Shown in pieces: positions 7,706-18,119 of a stretch of 64,000 bases of DNA. Made by a program: the position numbers and the translations under genes. The stretch lies in contig CAJTZS010000015.1 in the NCBI GenBank assembly GCA_910584055.1, positions 19,848-83,847 on the forward strand, in the 5' to 3' direction. The stretch is from an uncultured Muribaculaceae bacterium. GTDB lineage: Bacteria > Bacteroidota > Bacteroidia > Bacteroidales > Muribaculaceae. Below the pieces are notes generated by a model. It did no database searches and was not told the DNA's origin. It saw only the letters and a program-made list of their open reading frames with translations. Position 1 is the first letter of the stretch, and every line of letters starts with the position of its first letter.

Positions 7706-9367
7706 CTACATGAATATCAGAATAAGCAGCTGTGCTATTACTACTCGTGAGAACATGGCAATCGGGTATACCGTGGCATAACTTACGGCAGGATTGTCTC
7801 CCGGAATTGTGTCATTGGCATAATTTAAAGCCATAGGATTCGCCATAGCGCCGCAAAGCATCCCGCAGGTGGATCCAAAATCCAGTTTTGAAAGCCTCAG
7901 CGAAATGAGAGCCATTATTATGACAGGTATTGTCGTTACAATAAATCCAAGCCCAATCCATAGCAGACCGTCACCTGTCATGATCGTATCTATAAAATGT
8001 GCTCCGGAGTCAAGGCCAAGACATGCAAGGAACAGGGAAAGCCCTATTCCGCGAAGCATAAGATTAGCACTTCGGGTTGTATATGTGACCATCTGAAAAT
8101 TAGGGCCGAAGCGTCCCATGAGGATGCCTACTATTATAGGTCCTCCTGCAAGTCCTAATTTGACAGGGGCACTAATGCCCGGAATAGCAATCGGGATTGA
8201 ACCTAACAGCAGACCAAGCACAACTCCTACGAAAATTACTGCAAGATTAGGATCCTTGAGTTTGGTTGCAGTGTTTCCGACAACTTCAGCTACCTTGTTG
8301 ATCTGCCGTTCCTTACCGACAACTGTGAGCCGGTCGCCAAGCTGAAGCACAAGACTTGGAGTTGCAAGAAGAATAATACCGCTACGGCTTACTCTGGTGA
8401 TATTGATGCCGTAATTGTTCCGAAGACGTAGGCTTCCAAGTTTTTTGCCGTTAAGTTCAGGTTTGCTTATTATAAGATGCTTGGATGTCAAGGAGCTATC
8501 AATTTTATTCCAATCTATATCACCCGTGTTCCAGTCGCGGCTCTCATGTTCACCAAACAATACTGTTAGAGCCTTGACATCAGCTTCGGTAGTAATGACC
8601 ATCAAACGGTCGTTTTCATTGACTTCCATATCGGATGTCGGGATGCTGACTGCTCCATCTCTCCATAAACGCGATATTACAAACTTTACAGGAGTGATAC
8701 CTGCGATATCCTTTATGCTCTTACCGTATATCGCCGGATTTTTTACTTGAAAAGTGGCTATGAACGTATTGTGATCATCATCGGAGACACTGAATGATAA
8801 ATCAGAATCCTTTACAGCCAGTTTACGGACAATTATTATTGCAAGAATGACACCCACAACACCGAGTGGATATGTCACAGCGCAACTTAAGGCCGCGCCG
8901 TTGGCTGAGATGCCAAGCTGTTGCAAAGCCTGTTGCGCGGCACCAAGTGCAGGTGTATTTGTTGTAGCTCCGCTGATTATGCCTGTCATGTCCGACATGG
9001 GCACGCTGAAGAGATAACTTAAACCTATTGCTACAGCTGTGCCTAACAGAACCGTGGCAAGTCCGAGGGAATTTAATTTTATCCCTCCCTGTCGAAAGGA
9101 ACTGAAAAATCCCGGCCCGACCTTGAGACCCAACTCATAGATGAAGAGGATCAGGCCGAAACTTTGTGCAAAATTCAACATTCCGGGATCGATTGAAAAA
9201 CCGAGATATCCGGCAAGAATACCTGCGAAAAATACCCATGTAACTCCCAATGAGATTCCGCATATATGAATCTTGCCCAAACCAAGGCCTACCGCAATTA
9301 TAACAGAAATGACAATAACGGCCTGCACTGCCGAATGCTCAAATAAAATACTTTCTATCCAGTCCAT
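7706..9367 (-). CDS. AspT/YidE-family antiporter, second paralogue
   Basis: This 553-residue membrane protein has the same plan as the gene at 1128: two hydrophobic halves around a soluble centre (about 200-372) with two TrkA-C-like modules. The first-half motif SGATTNTPALGAA (about 132-144) is conserved. The second-half motif is CGAMANPMALNYA (about 505-517) where the paralogue has SGGYTDPPALAYA, so Thr-Asp-Pro is replaced by Ala-Asn-Pro. The substrate may therefore differ; this is inference. The -7-like motif TAATTTTG (minus strand, 9372-9379) sits only 4 bases before the ATG. It is a single-gene unit ending at the hairpin at 7632-7689. Confidence 0.85.
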   Translation of the reverse strand: MDWIESILFEHSAVQAVIVISVIIAVGLGLGKIHICGISLGVTWVFFAGILAGYLGFSIDPGMLNFAQSFGLILFIYELGLKVGPGFFSSFRQGGIKLNSLGLATVLLGTAVAIGLSYLFSVPMSDMTGIISGATTNTPALGAAQQALQQLGISANGAALSCAVTYPLGVVGVILAIIIVRKLAVKDSDLSFSVSDDDHNTFIATFQVKNPAIYGKSIKDIAGITPVKFVISRLWRDGAVSIPTSDMEVNENDRLMVITTEADVKALTVLFGEHESRDWNTGDIDWNKIDSSLTSKHLIISKPELNGKKLGSLRLRNNYGINITRVSRSGIILLATPSLVLQLGDRLTVVGKERQINKVAEVVGNTATKLKDPNLAVIFVGVVLGLLLGSIPIAIPGISAPVKLGLAGGPIIVGILMGRFGPNFQMVTYTTRSANLMLRGIGLSLFLACLGLDSGAHFIDTIMTGDGLLWIGLGFIVTTIPVIIMALISLRLSKLDFGSTCGMLCGAMANPMALNYANDTIPGDNPAVSYATVYPIAMFSRVVIAQLLILIFM

Positions 9368-9428
9368 TTTGCAAAATTACAAAAAAGGCGTAACTAAATT
9401 GACAACTTGGCAACGATTTTTGATTCTA

Positions 9429-12400
9429 TCAGCGGGCAAGGGACACGTTTACCGCAATCCCATAATTGGAATTGGAAGTCGGGTAAGATGAACTTGACAC
9501 AAGCGGCGTGTTGACCTGATGATCGAAGAATGCAGACAGAGTGATGCGTTTACTCAAGATATAACTTGCCATAAAGTTGACGGAGAATGTGCGCGTTCCG
9601 TTTGTGGCCTGCGTAAATGCCGTTTCTATACGCCTGATAAGAGATTGGTTGTTGGAGAGCGCAAGGTCAAGGTTTACGGAAAGGTCATTCGACACGCCTC
9701 CTTGCCTGCTCCCAATTTTAAGAATCTTGTTGAAATTGGCGATTTTGTATCCTGCGCCTACAGATAGCTGTTTACTTGTCGTTTCTACAATCTGACCTGC
9801 CGATGTGTTAAGATTCAACGTGCGGGCATCGCGATATTCAGCGTTGAAGGTCATGTCATTGAACAATGTCACTTTAACACCTAAGAGGGGTGCGAATTTT
9901 TCAGTTATTGCCACAGATGTGATATTGAATGGCGATGACGGTATAGGCATTCCTGTCTGCTCATTCAGTATGAATCCACGATCACCTCCAACGCTAACCC
10001 AATTCATGAAGCTTGAATATGATCCGACTGAGTATGTGCACTGATATGCATGGGTAAGGGTAAAAGCCTTAAACCATTTCTGGAGGTTGCCTAATTTTAT
10101 AAGGCCATCGTAAGTCACCCTCCAGTTCGGCCGCATCGCGCTCAATCCCTCGAAGTGTTTAAGACTGATTTTTTCCGGGCTGGTTCCGCTATAGGCTGCG
10201 AGGAAGGCTGGAATCAACACATCTGAACTGGTTGCGCTGACTCCGCCTTGTTCAGATGTATATGGGGTTCCTGCGAGTGGTGACCCCTCAAGGAAACCGG
10301 TTGAAGGATACTGGATGCCCTGATATGATGCCTCTACCCTGCTCGCCACCCTTGGTATATATTCCAGGAAGCGGTTGAATGATTCCGAGGAATACCCGTC
10401 TTCCGCTTTTGAATTTTTCATTGCCGACATAACCGCTACATGGGTGCGCATATATGAACCGGTGTATGAAGTCGGCATACCCGCGTACATGAATTGCATT
10501 TGCTCTGTTCTGGAATCTGTTAGATTTGATGTCAAAAGGATCTTCAATCCTTTTATGGGTTCAAGGTTCAATTCAAAATTGAATTCCTTGCTGTTTGTCC
10601 ATAGTGCAGGAGATACCTGGTCTGATTCTGTGATAAGCCAACCTCTGTCGAGTGCTTTGTCTACATAGTCTTTCCCGTAGAGTCCGAATGCAAAATCAAG
10701 ACCGGGCGACATTGGTCCGTGTGACAATGATTGACCGAACACATTTCCGACGTTGGGCGAAAATAAAGGAAGGTTTAATGAATGACCGCTGCGCCAACGG
10801 AATGACAGAGACCTCGGCATCATGAGGAACCGCAGGCTGTATTCTGCAAACTCGCTGGCAAAATTCTTTTTTTCGTTTTTATTTTCACGTACTGTTATTT
10901 TCACAGTCTGAGAACCTCTGTCAAGAATCTCAACGGTATTTTCATCAATAATTTTGTAATTGAGTTTCTTGGGTTGACCGTTAGCCACAGCAGCAAAGCG
11001 TATTTTTTTAGTCTTGAGGTTGTGTTTTACCAAGGTTGTTGTATCTGGAGACAGCGTGAATGCCCTTTCAAACTTTTTCTCTCTCTGACGTGAGGAGCTA
11101 TTCCGGGAGTTGTTACTGCGGGCGCTTGAAGAAGAAGAGAAACGTTTATTTATCTTCTGTAGGTATTTTGATTTATTGAAAAGGGTTTCAAAGTTAAGAC
11201 GCGCATCTGCGTTCCATGTGGTCTGGTTTTGTATTGTGTTGCCAAGATACAAGCCCTCTACCGTCGCGCCTTTGTCCCAACGGTATACGGAATTGTATGT
11301 TACAGACCCGGAAAGGTAATCAAGAACCGGAATGCGATTGAAAGGAGCGCGATATGTCCCGGTAAATGTCTGGTTATAATTCCATGGAGTGCCGAGGTGT
11401 CTGATCGATGACAATACCGTATCTTTCCATTGTTCATATTTGTCTGCAAAAAGCCTGCGGTTCACCGCTCCAAGGGTTTCTTCAATCCTGGCTGTAGTAT
11501 TGCTTGAGAAAGTCAGACTTAACGACTTTATCAGATTCCAGGTAATGCTGAACTGACGATCCCATATAAAATTCTTGCTGACCTGCACCGGGAGTTGGAA
11601 ATCAACATCAACCTCACTGCGGGTCTGCTGTTCGTAATAATAACGATGCATCCCCGTATAGAATGTAAGGTTATTGAATAGCCAGTTTACTTCCCACTCC
11701 CGGAAAAATTTTGCTGTTTTACTTTTCCCTTTTATCCAAGCAAACGGTTTCAGCGGCTTGATATAGGGTGAATATGAATATTGGAAACTTCCCCGGTAAT
11801 CATTCGTGTTTTCATATTCAGTTGTCGGGTCTATATTTTTCTGTTTGTTGTAAGAGAAAGAGAGGGTAAAGTTTGCCGGATCCCAAGGCATGGGATTTTT
11901 GCTTTGCACATTGAATTTAAAATTAGATATAGAGAAACTTTCCACGGTTTTTTTCGTTACAGCATAATTCTTGATGGAATCTTTTTCATGTTTTGTCTGA
12001 ACGGCATCAAGAGCTTCCTTAAGCAGGATGTCCTGGTCGAGAGGATTGTACTTGGGAGTTACAGTCTCTTGCGATTTGGAGAAATATATCGGAGCGGAAA
12101 GTTTGGCTTTCTCGGGAAGGAATTTACCAAGATCTCCTTGAACGGCAATGTTGTATTGTTCATAATCTTCCATTCTACGTGATTTCAGAGGCTGGTCCAC
12201 GGCACCGAAGCCGGAAGTTTCTTTGTGTGCGGAGAAATTCACCATGGCAATATCACTCATGGCGAGGTTGACATTTGCGTTTGCCGCCCAACCTCCCGAT
12301 TCATTGAAATCAGTGACCTTTAGCTCATTCACCCATACATTTCCGTCTTTAACGCTATTTGACCTGTTTCTGATACCTATGAGCATGACGCGGACATCAC

Positions 12401-15400
12401 TGAGACTCGGATTCCCGAGCACGGCAACTGTGTTCTGAACATTTTCGGGGTCATGGCCTGTGTAGAGAATCGTATAGCCAACACCGTCCAAATTCGCACT
12501 TTTGTCTCTGTTCCTTGCCGTTTTTAACGTTGTAAAAACATCCAGCGGTATATTAAGGTAATTGGCAAGCGGCCATACGCGTGCTCGTTCTGCGGAATTG
12601 AAATTATTGTAGTGGCCCGGAGGAGTAAGCTCAAGAGGAATTTCATATTCGTAATAATTGTTTTTTACGTCGGAACCAAGCCTGATGAATATAGAAAGGT
12701 CCCCGTTGCGCAGTGATGTAGCGTTGTCGATAAGGGCCTCTGCATGTACCCACATCTGGAGACGCTTATATATACGCATGTCAAGCTGTGTGTTTTTATA
12801 TATCCCACGGGCATCACCTGGCTGCAATCCCTTAACTGTGATGGAAAGGGATTGCTCGTTAAGCTGTGTGGCCTGAGATTGCCCAGGATCCTGAATACGG
12901 TCAACGCCCGGTGGCAATACATAGTTCACCGGTGTTCTCGCGGAGTTCTCCTCTATGTTGACAACTGTCATGTCAATTTCACCCTCCGCCGGGGAATCGT
13001 TGCGGCTGTTAAGGTTAAACCCATAGTCGCGCCACTCCCCTCTTACAAGTTCAAGCGTTGCGAACCTCAGGTGTGTGGTTTCCTTAAATCCGGTCATGAA
13101 CATTCTTGCAAATCTCACAGTGGAGAAATCATTGATGCCCCCGACTATTTTCTCCGGTGCACTCAATGGTATCTTGAACTGATACCATACCGCATCTTGC
13201 GGCCCGGCAGGTGTGTTGACCCTTTTCTCTACCTTGTCGGTAACGTAATTCTTTCCGACCTCAAGATCTTCGGGACGAATGGAAACTTTGTATTGGAAGT
13301 ATCTTTCATACTCATTGAGCGTGTTGTCCTGATTTATATCTTCCACGTCCGGTACGGCGCGTGCCGACTGATATTGGGGATTGTCAGATTGGTCAGGTGA
13401 AAGGGAATTGCCTTCAACCCCGTTATAACGCTTATACCGTTCCAGAATATCCGCTCTATGCTCATCGTAGTAAGGTGACCGGAAGAAATGATAATTGTCA
13501 CCGGCAGGATCGTTCATAGGCGAAAACGGATCCTGCTGCATATCAGCAATAACGGTTGGAGAGAGTTTTCCCCGCAACTTATCAAGGTAGTCACGATATG
13601 AAGGGAATGAAAACTCTTCGTCATTCTTAAGTCCGTCCAGACCTACATCCTGCGTCGGACGTGCATTGGCTGCATTCTCAAAGGCGTAAGTGAGTGAATT
13701 CTGACGCGACACCTTTCCCCATGCTGTTTCAGCTATGAACTCATTATTGCCGTCGATTGGAAGTCCGTTCTCATAACTCTTCATCCCGTCTTTAAGTATA
13801 TCCTCGCTGATTTCTCCAAAGTTGAAATAAAGGTCTCCCCCCTCAGTGTTTGGATTATCGGGGTCAAGGAACGGGTCCATCATCCAGAACTGGATGTATT
13901 CAACATTGGATGTTTCAAAGTTGGTATTATCCATCTTGCGCATAATACCGCCCCAACGTTTCTCCGGCTGAAGCAGATTGCCCTGTTCGTCGATTCTATC
14001 GGCATCGAGGTTGTATGGACCTCTTTCTTTTGGATAGAAAGAAAGGTTTAGAGTCTGTATGTAGTTTGCCTCGCCGTAGTTGAGGTCACGATACGGAAAT
14101 ATTTCATCAATCTTGACTTCCCTTACATAAGGATTTGAAAGCATGCTCGGATCATTTTTCATATATCCGGGCACCATGGAGGAGTTCTTCTGTGTCCATA
14201 GACGATCGATATAATACCATGCAAGCAGCGACCGGTTCTTGCCATAATCTACATTATTACTGAGCTTCGCTTCCGGGAAGAGGGCGTCTGCTCCTCCGTC
14301 ATAAGGAGTAGACGCAAGGAACCATGAATATGGCGAACGCAAGTCTATTCCTGTCTGTGTCGCTTCAAAGTCATCTATATAGCTTGATCCTTTGTTGGAG
14401 CCGCTTTTTTGTTTATGTGGAACAAGCTGCGCAAATTCAGCACTTACATTAATCCGAGATGGAGCGGTAGCATTCACTGTGGGGATCTTGTTGAGCAGAT
14501 TGGTGAGCCACATAAACTCTTTATTGTAACTTAGGTTGAGTCCCCACATAGTGTTATTGATTACCTCCTCACCGATATTCACTTTTTCAGTGAGAGCCTT
14601 TTCCGAAAAATGCAGGATGGTTCCTCCGAGGGTAAAATCTTTATTGAAACGATACTGCGCATCGAGTCCGAGCAAAGTCTTTCTTTGCATCGAGAACATA
14701 GACTGATTCTCGAGGGTTACGCTGACATTCGTGCCTGAATCTATTATGCTCTGGTTGGTGATTGTGACTATTCCCATTGAATAATCCACAGTATAGTCAC
14801 TGTTTTCAGTGAGCACAACTCCGCCCGCCATCACCACGACTGACCCTCTCGGTACATTCATGGCGTTAAGACGTATTTGAGCGCCATTTGAAGCTTGGTA
14901 CTCACCTACAAGTGAGAATTTATTTTTGTCAGCGAATTGCTGCGCCACGACTAATGTTGAATCATATAGCTCTTTATAAACGTATTGTGACGCAATAGCC
15001 GGGTTTCCTATTTTCCTTTCAAGATGTGCGCCAAAGGGTTCGGCAACAGGGAATATTATTTTACCGGATGACGACTGCACGGTATAGCCCTCTACATAGT
15101 CAAAGAAACCATCTGAATTTGACTCTTGGTTTGAATCGATACGGTCAAGATTCATGACTTGCAGAAGTGGTTGGTTTGATATGGCCCCGACAGGGAGATA
15201 ATTGATTTCTGTGCCGGTGGTGTCGCTCAAGAATTTGATGTTCAATTTGAAATTCTTGCTCTGTAACTGGTATGCGCCAAGAGAATAGACATTCTTCATC
15301 ATAAGACGCCACATGGGAAGACGCGGAGAGACTGTTGCGCTTCTAAGCATTTTCAGATAGAGGCAGTCGGATGTATTGGTTATATCGGAAGAGAATTCCC

Positions 15401-16808
15401 CTACCTGATACACTTTCCCCTGGTAAGTGTATTCATATGCCACAGCAAGAACTTCATCTGTTGTCAATGCTGATTTCAGTGAGATGTAGCCGAGATCATC
15501 GTTGAGCGTGTACTCACTTGATTTAAGAAGCCGCGCACTCTCTACTTTTTCGAAATCCTTACCGCCTTCGATGCCATATGCTCTCAGAGGGTCAAGAGCC
15601 TGAGTGACCATATTGATGTTTCTGGCATCGGGGTAATCGCTTTTTACAACAGACAAAAGGTTGTTGCTCTGATTGGAAGGATTGTTGAATGAGGCGTTAG
15701 GTTGCCAATATGTGTTGGCAAGACGCTTATTCTCGCCAAGGTCCATAAACCCGACAAAATTGCGCGATTCGTTGTAATTACTGTTTTTATTCGTTATCCA
15801 GACTTCTATTCTGGTGATTTTTATTCCGGAAGAGACATGTGGCAGCCGTGATGCGAACTGGTCGTAGTTTTCGTAGAAATATTGGGCGAGAAAGAAATGC
15901 CGGTTAGCATCATAATTGTCAGCTTTGAAATTGAATTTCGTAGCTTGAACGCCGCCTGAAGTAGACACAGTCTTAGACTCAGAATTTTGTTGGGAAAGGA
16001 GTCCGGTGAGTGTGAGCTTTCCGAATTGTAGCTTAGTTTTAAGACCGAAAAGGGCTGTCCCTCCGCGTATAAGGCTTGAGCCAGTTGTCATGCTCACGTT
16101 ACCGGCCTCTATACTTTTAATTATTTCGTCTTCTTTCCCTTCATAATTAAGTTTGAGGTTTTTGGAATCAAAATCAAATGTCGCATCTGTATTATAGGTC
16201 ATGTTGAATTTCAGCTTGTCGCCTACAGATGCATTGATTGTGGCCTGAATCTTTTGGTCGAAATCAAAATATGTCTTGCGTCTGTTTCTTAACGAAAGCG
16301 AGGGATTGTCAGTTTTGTTGCTTTTGATGCCCATCGACAATTGCAGCGAGCCTTGGGTGGAAAGACGCACACCTCCCGGACCGAACACTTTTTCGAGCGG
16401 TCCAAGGGAAAAATTCATGTCGAATATATTGAAAGGCTGCTTATCCTTTTTTTCATAACTTTCGGAGTTGCGTTGTTTGAAATAACCTCGCATGTCCTGA
16501 CGCATCATCAGCTTGGAATACTCTTCTGGTGTTATTAGGAACGGAGTTGTTATATCTTTGTCTCCAAGTTTTGTGTGTATGACAAACATCCCTAATGCAG
16601 GATCATACACGGCTTCGGTGATGATATTTGACGGAGTGCGGAGATCCGCAGGATATTCCTCCTGTTTCAAGGGATTGGAATCCGAGAGTTCCGGCACAGT
16701 CTTACGGACAGTTTTCTGGGAATTTGCCACAAATGACAAAAGCAGTGTTGAAAAGAACACTGCGATAAGAATATATATCTTTTTGTAATTAATTCGCTTT
16801 AACCCCAT
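9429..16808 (-). CDS. sprA: SprA, outer-membrane channel of the type IX secretion system
   Basis: SprA (Sov in Porphyromonas) is the giant beta-barrel through which type IX cargo crosses the outer membrane, and it is needed for gliding in Flavobacterium. At 2459 residues the protein is near the family's usual 2400-2500. A hydrophobic signal sequence occupies about 11-30 and precedes a mature start near QKTVRKTVPE. The rest is long beta-rich sequence with many aromatic, alternating strands, ending FDHQVNTPL...VNVSLAR as a typical barrel C-terminus. It directly follows ruvA, an arrangement known in other Bacteroidota. Stop and start share one base (TGATG at 16806-16810), suggesting translational coupling. 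No cargo with an obvious type IX C-terminal domain is in this window. Confidence 0.93.
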   Translation of the reverse strand: MGLKRINYKKIYILIAVFFSTLLLSFVANSQKTVRKTVPELSDSNPLKQEEYPADLRTPSNIITEAVYDPALGMFVIHTKLGDKDITTPFLITPEEYSKLMMRQDMRGYFKQRNSESYEKKDKQPFNIFDMNFSLGPLEKVFGPGGVRLSTQGSLQLSMGIKSNKTDNPSLSLRNRRKTYFDFDQKIQATINASVGDKLKFNMTYNTDATFDFDSKNLKLNYEGKEDEIIKSIEAGNVSMTTGSSLIRGGTALFGLKTKLQFGKLTLTGLLSQQNSESKTVSTSGGVQATKFNFKADNYDANRHFFLAQYFYENYDQFASRLPHVSSGIKITRIEVWITNKNSNYNESRNFVGFMDLGENKRLANTYWQPNASFNNPSNQSNNLLSVVKSDYPDARNINMVTQALDPLRAYGIEGGKDFEKVESARLLKSSEYTLNDDLGYISLKSALTTDEVLAVAYEYTYQGKVYQVGEFSSDITNTSDCLYLKMLRSATVSPRLPMWRLMMKNVYSLGAYQLQSKNFKLNIKFLSDTTGTEINYLPVGAISNQPLLQVMNLDRIDSNQESNSDGFFDYVEGYTVQSSSGKIIFPVAEPFGAHLERKIGNPAIASQYVYKELYDSTLVVAQQFADKNKFSLVGEYQASNGAQIRLNAMNVPRGSVVVMAGGVVLTENSDYTVDYSMGIVTITNQSIIDSGTNVSVTLENQSMFSMQRKTLLGLDAQYRFNKDFTLGGTILHFSEKALTEKVNIGEEVINNTMWGLNLSYNKEFMWLTNLLNKIPTVNATAPSRINVSAEFAQLVPHKQKSGSNKGSSYIDDFEATQTGIDLRSPYSWFLASTPYDGGADALFPEAKLSNNVDYGKNRSLLAWYYIDRLWTQKNSSMVPGYMKNDPSMLSNPYVREVKIDEIFPYRDLNYGEANYIQTLNLSFYPKERGPYNLDADRIDEQGNLLQPEKRWGGIMRKMDNTNFETSNVEYIQFWMMDPFLDPDNPNTEGGDLYFNFGEISEDILKDGMKSYENGLPIDGNNEFIAETAWGKVSRQNSLTYAFENAANARPTQDVGLDGLKNDEEFSFPSYRDYLDKLRGKLSPTVIADMQQDPFSPMNDPAGDNYHFFRSPYYDEHRADILERYKRYNGVEGNSLSPDQSDNPQYQSARAVPDVEDINQDNTLNEYERYFQYKVSIRPEDLEVGKNYVTDKVEKRVNTPAGPQDAVWYQFKIPLSAPEKIVGGINDFSTVRFARMFMTGFKETTHLRFATLELVRGEWRDYGFNLNSRNDSPAEGEIDMTVVNIEENSARTPVNYVLPPGVDRIQDPGQSQATQLNEQSLSITVKGLQPGDARGIYKNTQLDMRIYKRLQMWVHAEALIDNATSLRNGDLSIFIRLGSDVKNNYYEYEIPLELTPPGHYNNFNSAERARVWPLANYLNIPLDVFTTLKTARNRDKSANLDGVGYTILYTGHDPENVQNTVAVLGNPSLSDVRVMLIGIRNRSNSVKDGNVWVNELKVTDFNESGGWAANANVNLAMSDIAMVNFSAHKETSGFGAVDQPLKSRRMEDYEQYNIAVQGDLGKFLPEKAKLSAPIYFSKSQETVTPKYNPLDQDILLKEALDAVQTKHEKDSIKNYAVTKKTVESFSISNFKFNVQSKNPMPWDPANFTLSFSYNKQKNIDPTTEYENTNDYRGSFQYSYSPYIKPLKPFAWIKGKSKTAKFFREWEVNWLFNNLTFYTGMHRYYYEQQTRSEVDVDFQLPVQVSKNFIWDRQFSITWNLIKSLSLTFSSNTTARIEETLGAVNRRLFADKYEQWKDTVLSSIRHLGTPWNYNQTFTGTYRAPFNRIPVLDYLSGSVTYNSVYRWDKGATVEGLYLGNTIQNQTTWNADARLNFETLFNKSKYLQKINKRFSSSSSARSNNSRNSSSRQREKKFERAFTLSPDTTTLVKHNLKTKKIRFAAVANGQPKKLNYKIIDENTVEILDRGSQTVKITVRENKNEKKNFASEFAEYSLRFLMMPRSLSFRWRSGHSLNLPLFSPNVGNVFGQSLSHGPMSPGLDFAFGLYGKDYVDKALDRGWLITESDQVSPALWTNSKEFNFELNLEPIKGLKILLTSNLTDSRTEQMQFMYAGMPTSYTGSYMRTHVAVMSAMKNSKAEDGYSSESFNRFLEYIPRVASRVEASYQGIQYPSTGFLEGSPLAGTPYTSEQGGVSATSSDVLIPAFLAAYSGTSPEKISLKHFEGLSAMRPNWRVTYDGLIKLGNLQKWFKAFTLTHAYQCTYSVGSYSSFMNWVSVGGDRGFILNEQTGMPIPSSPFNITSVAITEKFAPLLGVKVTLFNDMTFNAEYRDARTLNLNTSAGQIVETTSKQLSVGAGYKIANFNKILKIGSRQGGVSNDLSVNLDLALSNNQSLIRRIETAFTQATNGTRTFSVNFMASYILSKRITLSAFFDHQVNTPLVSSSSYPTSNSNYGIAVNVSLAR

Positions 16809-17386
16809 CAGAGCATAGTAAGTGCCTGTTTGATAGCTTGCTCGGTTGTAAGCGCGGGATTTGTTGCAAAAAGTTTTTTCAGCACTTTCTGGCTCTGTTG
16901 AGTCGTGAATCCAAGCATTACAAGAGCAGCTACGGAATCATCATAAGATTCACTTGCAGGTGTACTTGTAATTAACGATTCCGAGTCTGTTTTTATTTTA
17001 TCGCGAAGGTCTACAATGATGCGTTGTGCCGTCTTCCCTCCAATTCCTTTCACTGCTTTCAACTGGGAATCATTTCCGGAGGCAATTGCTGATTCCAGTT
17101 GATTGTCGGTCAATGATGAAAGGATGAGCCTTGCTGTATTCGGTCCTACTCCACTCACTCCTATCAGAAGCCGGAATAACTCTCTGGTTCTTTTTTTTAG
17201 AAATCCATAAAGCACGTGTGCATCTTCGCGGATTGATTCATGAATATAAAGTTTGCATTCTTTGTGTTCCGACACGGAGGGGAAGTCTATAAGGGTAATG
17301 TTCACCTCATATCCCACCCCGTTGCATTCTATTACCGCATAAGTAGGTGTTGTTTCGGCAACGATGCCATTTAAATAGTCTATCAT
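16808..17386 (-). CDS. ruvA: Holliday junction branch migration protein RuvA
   Basis: RuvA binds four-way DNA junctions and loads the RuvB motor during recombinational repair. The 192 residues show an OB-fold domain I (about 1-62), domain II with two helix-hairpin-helix motifs (GVSGVGPNTA near 76 and VKGIGGKTA near 112), and the flexible RuvB-contacting domain III (about 150-192). It is the first gene of a two-gene unit with sprA. The gene diverges from recR, another recombination gene, across 96 bases. Confidence 0.96.
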   Translation of the reverse strand: MIDYLNGIVAETTPTYAVIECNGVGYEVNITLIDFPSVSEHKECKLYIHESIREDAHVLYGFLKKRTRELFRLLIGVSGVGPNTARLILSSLTDNQLESAIASGNDSQLKAVKGIGGKTAQRIIVDLRDKIKTDSESLITSTPASESYDDSVAALVMLGFTTQQSQKVLKKLFATNPALTTEQAIKQALTML

Positions 17387-17441
17387 ATAAGCTGCTTCTT
17401 GATTGGTAGTGTAAAATTACTAATATTTCAGTTAAATTCAT

Positions 17442-17449
17442 TAATTTTG
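17442..17449 (+). promoter_or_regulatory. recR promoter, -7 element
   Basis: TAATTTTG matches TAnnTTTG, 33 bases before the recR start codon. No clear -33 TTG is visible, so only half the promoter is supported. Confidence 0.4.
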
Positions 17450-17482
17450 TAGGAGAAAAGAGTTATACCTTTTATCGTTTGT

Positions 17483-18112
17483 ATGGAACAAAGTTTCAAT
17501 TCCCGTCTTCTGGACAATGCAGTGGCGGAGCTGTCAAAACTGCCGGGTATCGGTCAGAAGACCGCTCTGCGGCTTGCCCTCCATCTTCTTCGGCAGGAAA
17601 GTAATGTTGCCATGGACCTTGGCAATTCAATAATAGAGATGCGTAAGAATATACGTTATTGTCAACGTTGTCATAATATTAGCGAAAATGAGATATGTCC
17701 GGTTTGCAGTAACCCGAAGCGTGACAGCCATACGGTGTGCGTAGTGGAAAATGTAAAGGATGTCATCACTGTAGAGGCAACCAGAGAGCACAAAGGTTTG
17801 TATCATGTGCTCGGGGGTCTTATTTCTCCGCTTGATGGTGTGAGTCCGTCTGATCTTGAAATAGACAGCCTTGTTGACCGAGTTGAGAAGGAGGGTATAA
17901 CAGAAGTTATCCTCGCTTTGAGTCCGACAATGGAGGGGGACACTACCAATTTTTATATTTATAGAAAACTGGCGCATCTGCCGGTAAAAGTGACAATGCT
18001 CGCACGTGGTCTCAGCATTGGAAATGAACTTGAATATGCCGACGAGCTTACTCTTGGACGTTCGATTCAAAACCGCATGCTGTTTTCCGATACATTCCAC
18101 GATAAATTTTGA
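17483..18112 (+). CDS. recR: Recombination mediator RecR
   Basis: RecR works with RecO (and RecF) to load RecA on gapped single-stranded DNA. The 209 residues show the helix-hairpin-helix LPGIGQKTA near 20-28, a four-cysteine zinc finger (C60, C63, C72, C75), and a Toprim domain beginning near 83 (VCVVENVKDV). The Walker-like C-terminal segment LARGLSIG follows. Length and order match the family. An acetyltransferase gene starts 7 bases downstream. Confidence 0.97.
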   Translation: MEQSFNSRLLDNAVAELSKLPGIGQKTALRLALHLLRQESNVAMDLGNSIIEMRKNIRYCQRCHNISENEICPVCSNPKRDSHTVCVVENVKDVITVEATREHKGLYHVLGGLISPLDGVSPSDLEIDSLVDRVEKEGITEVILALSPTMEGDTTNFYIYRKLAHLPVKVTMLARGLSIGNELEYADELTLGRSIQNRMLFSDTFHDKF

Positions 18113-18119
18113 TTTATAT

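Noticed and set aside
12744..13400. 218-codon plus-strand frame inside sprA
   Set aside because: It is antisense to a confidently identified gene and lacks motifs; long genes on the other strand produce such shadows.
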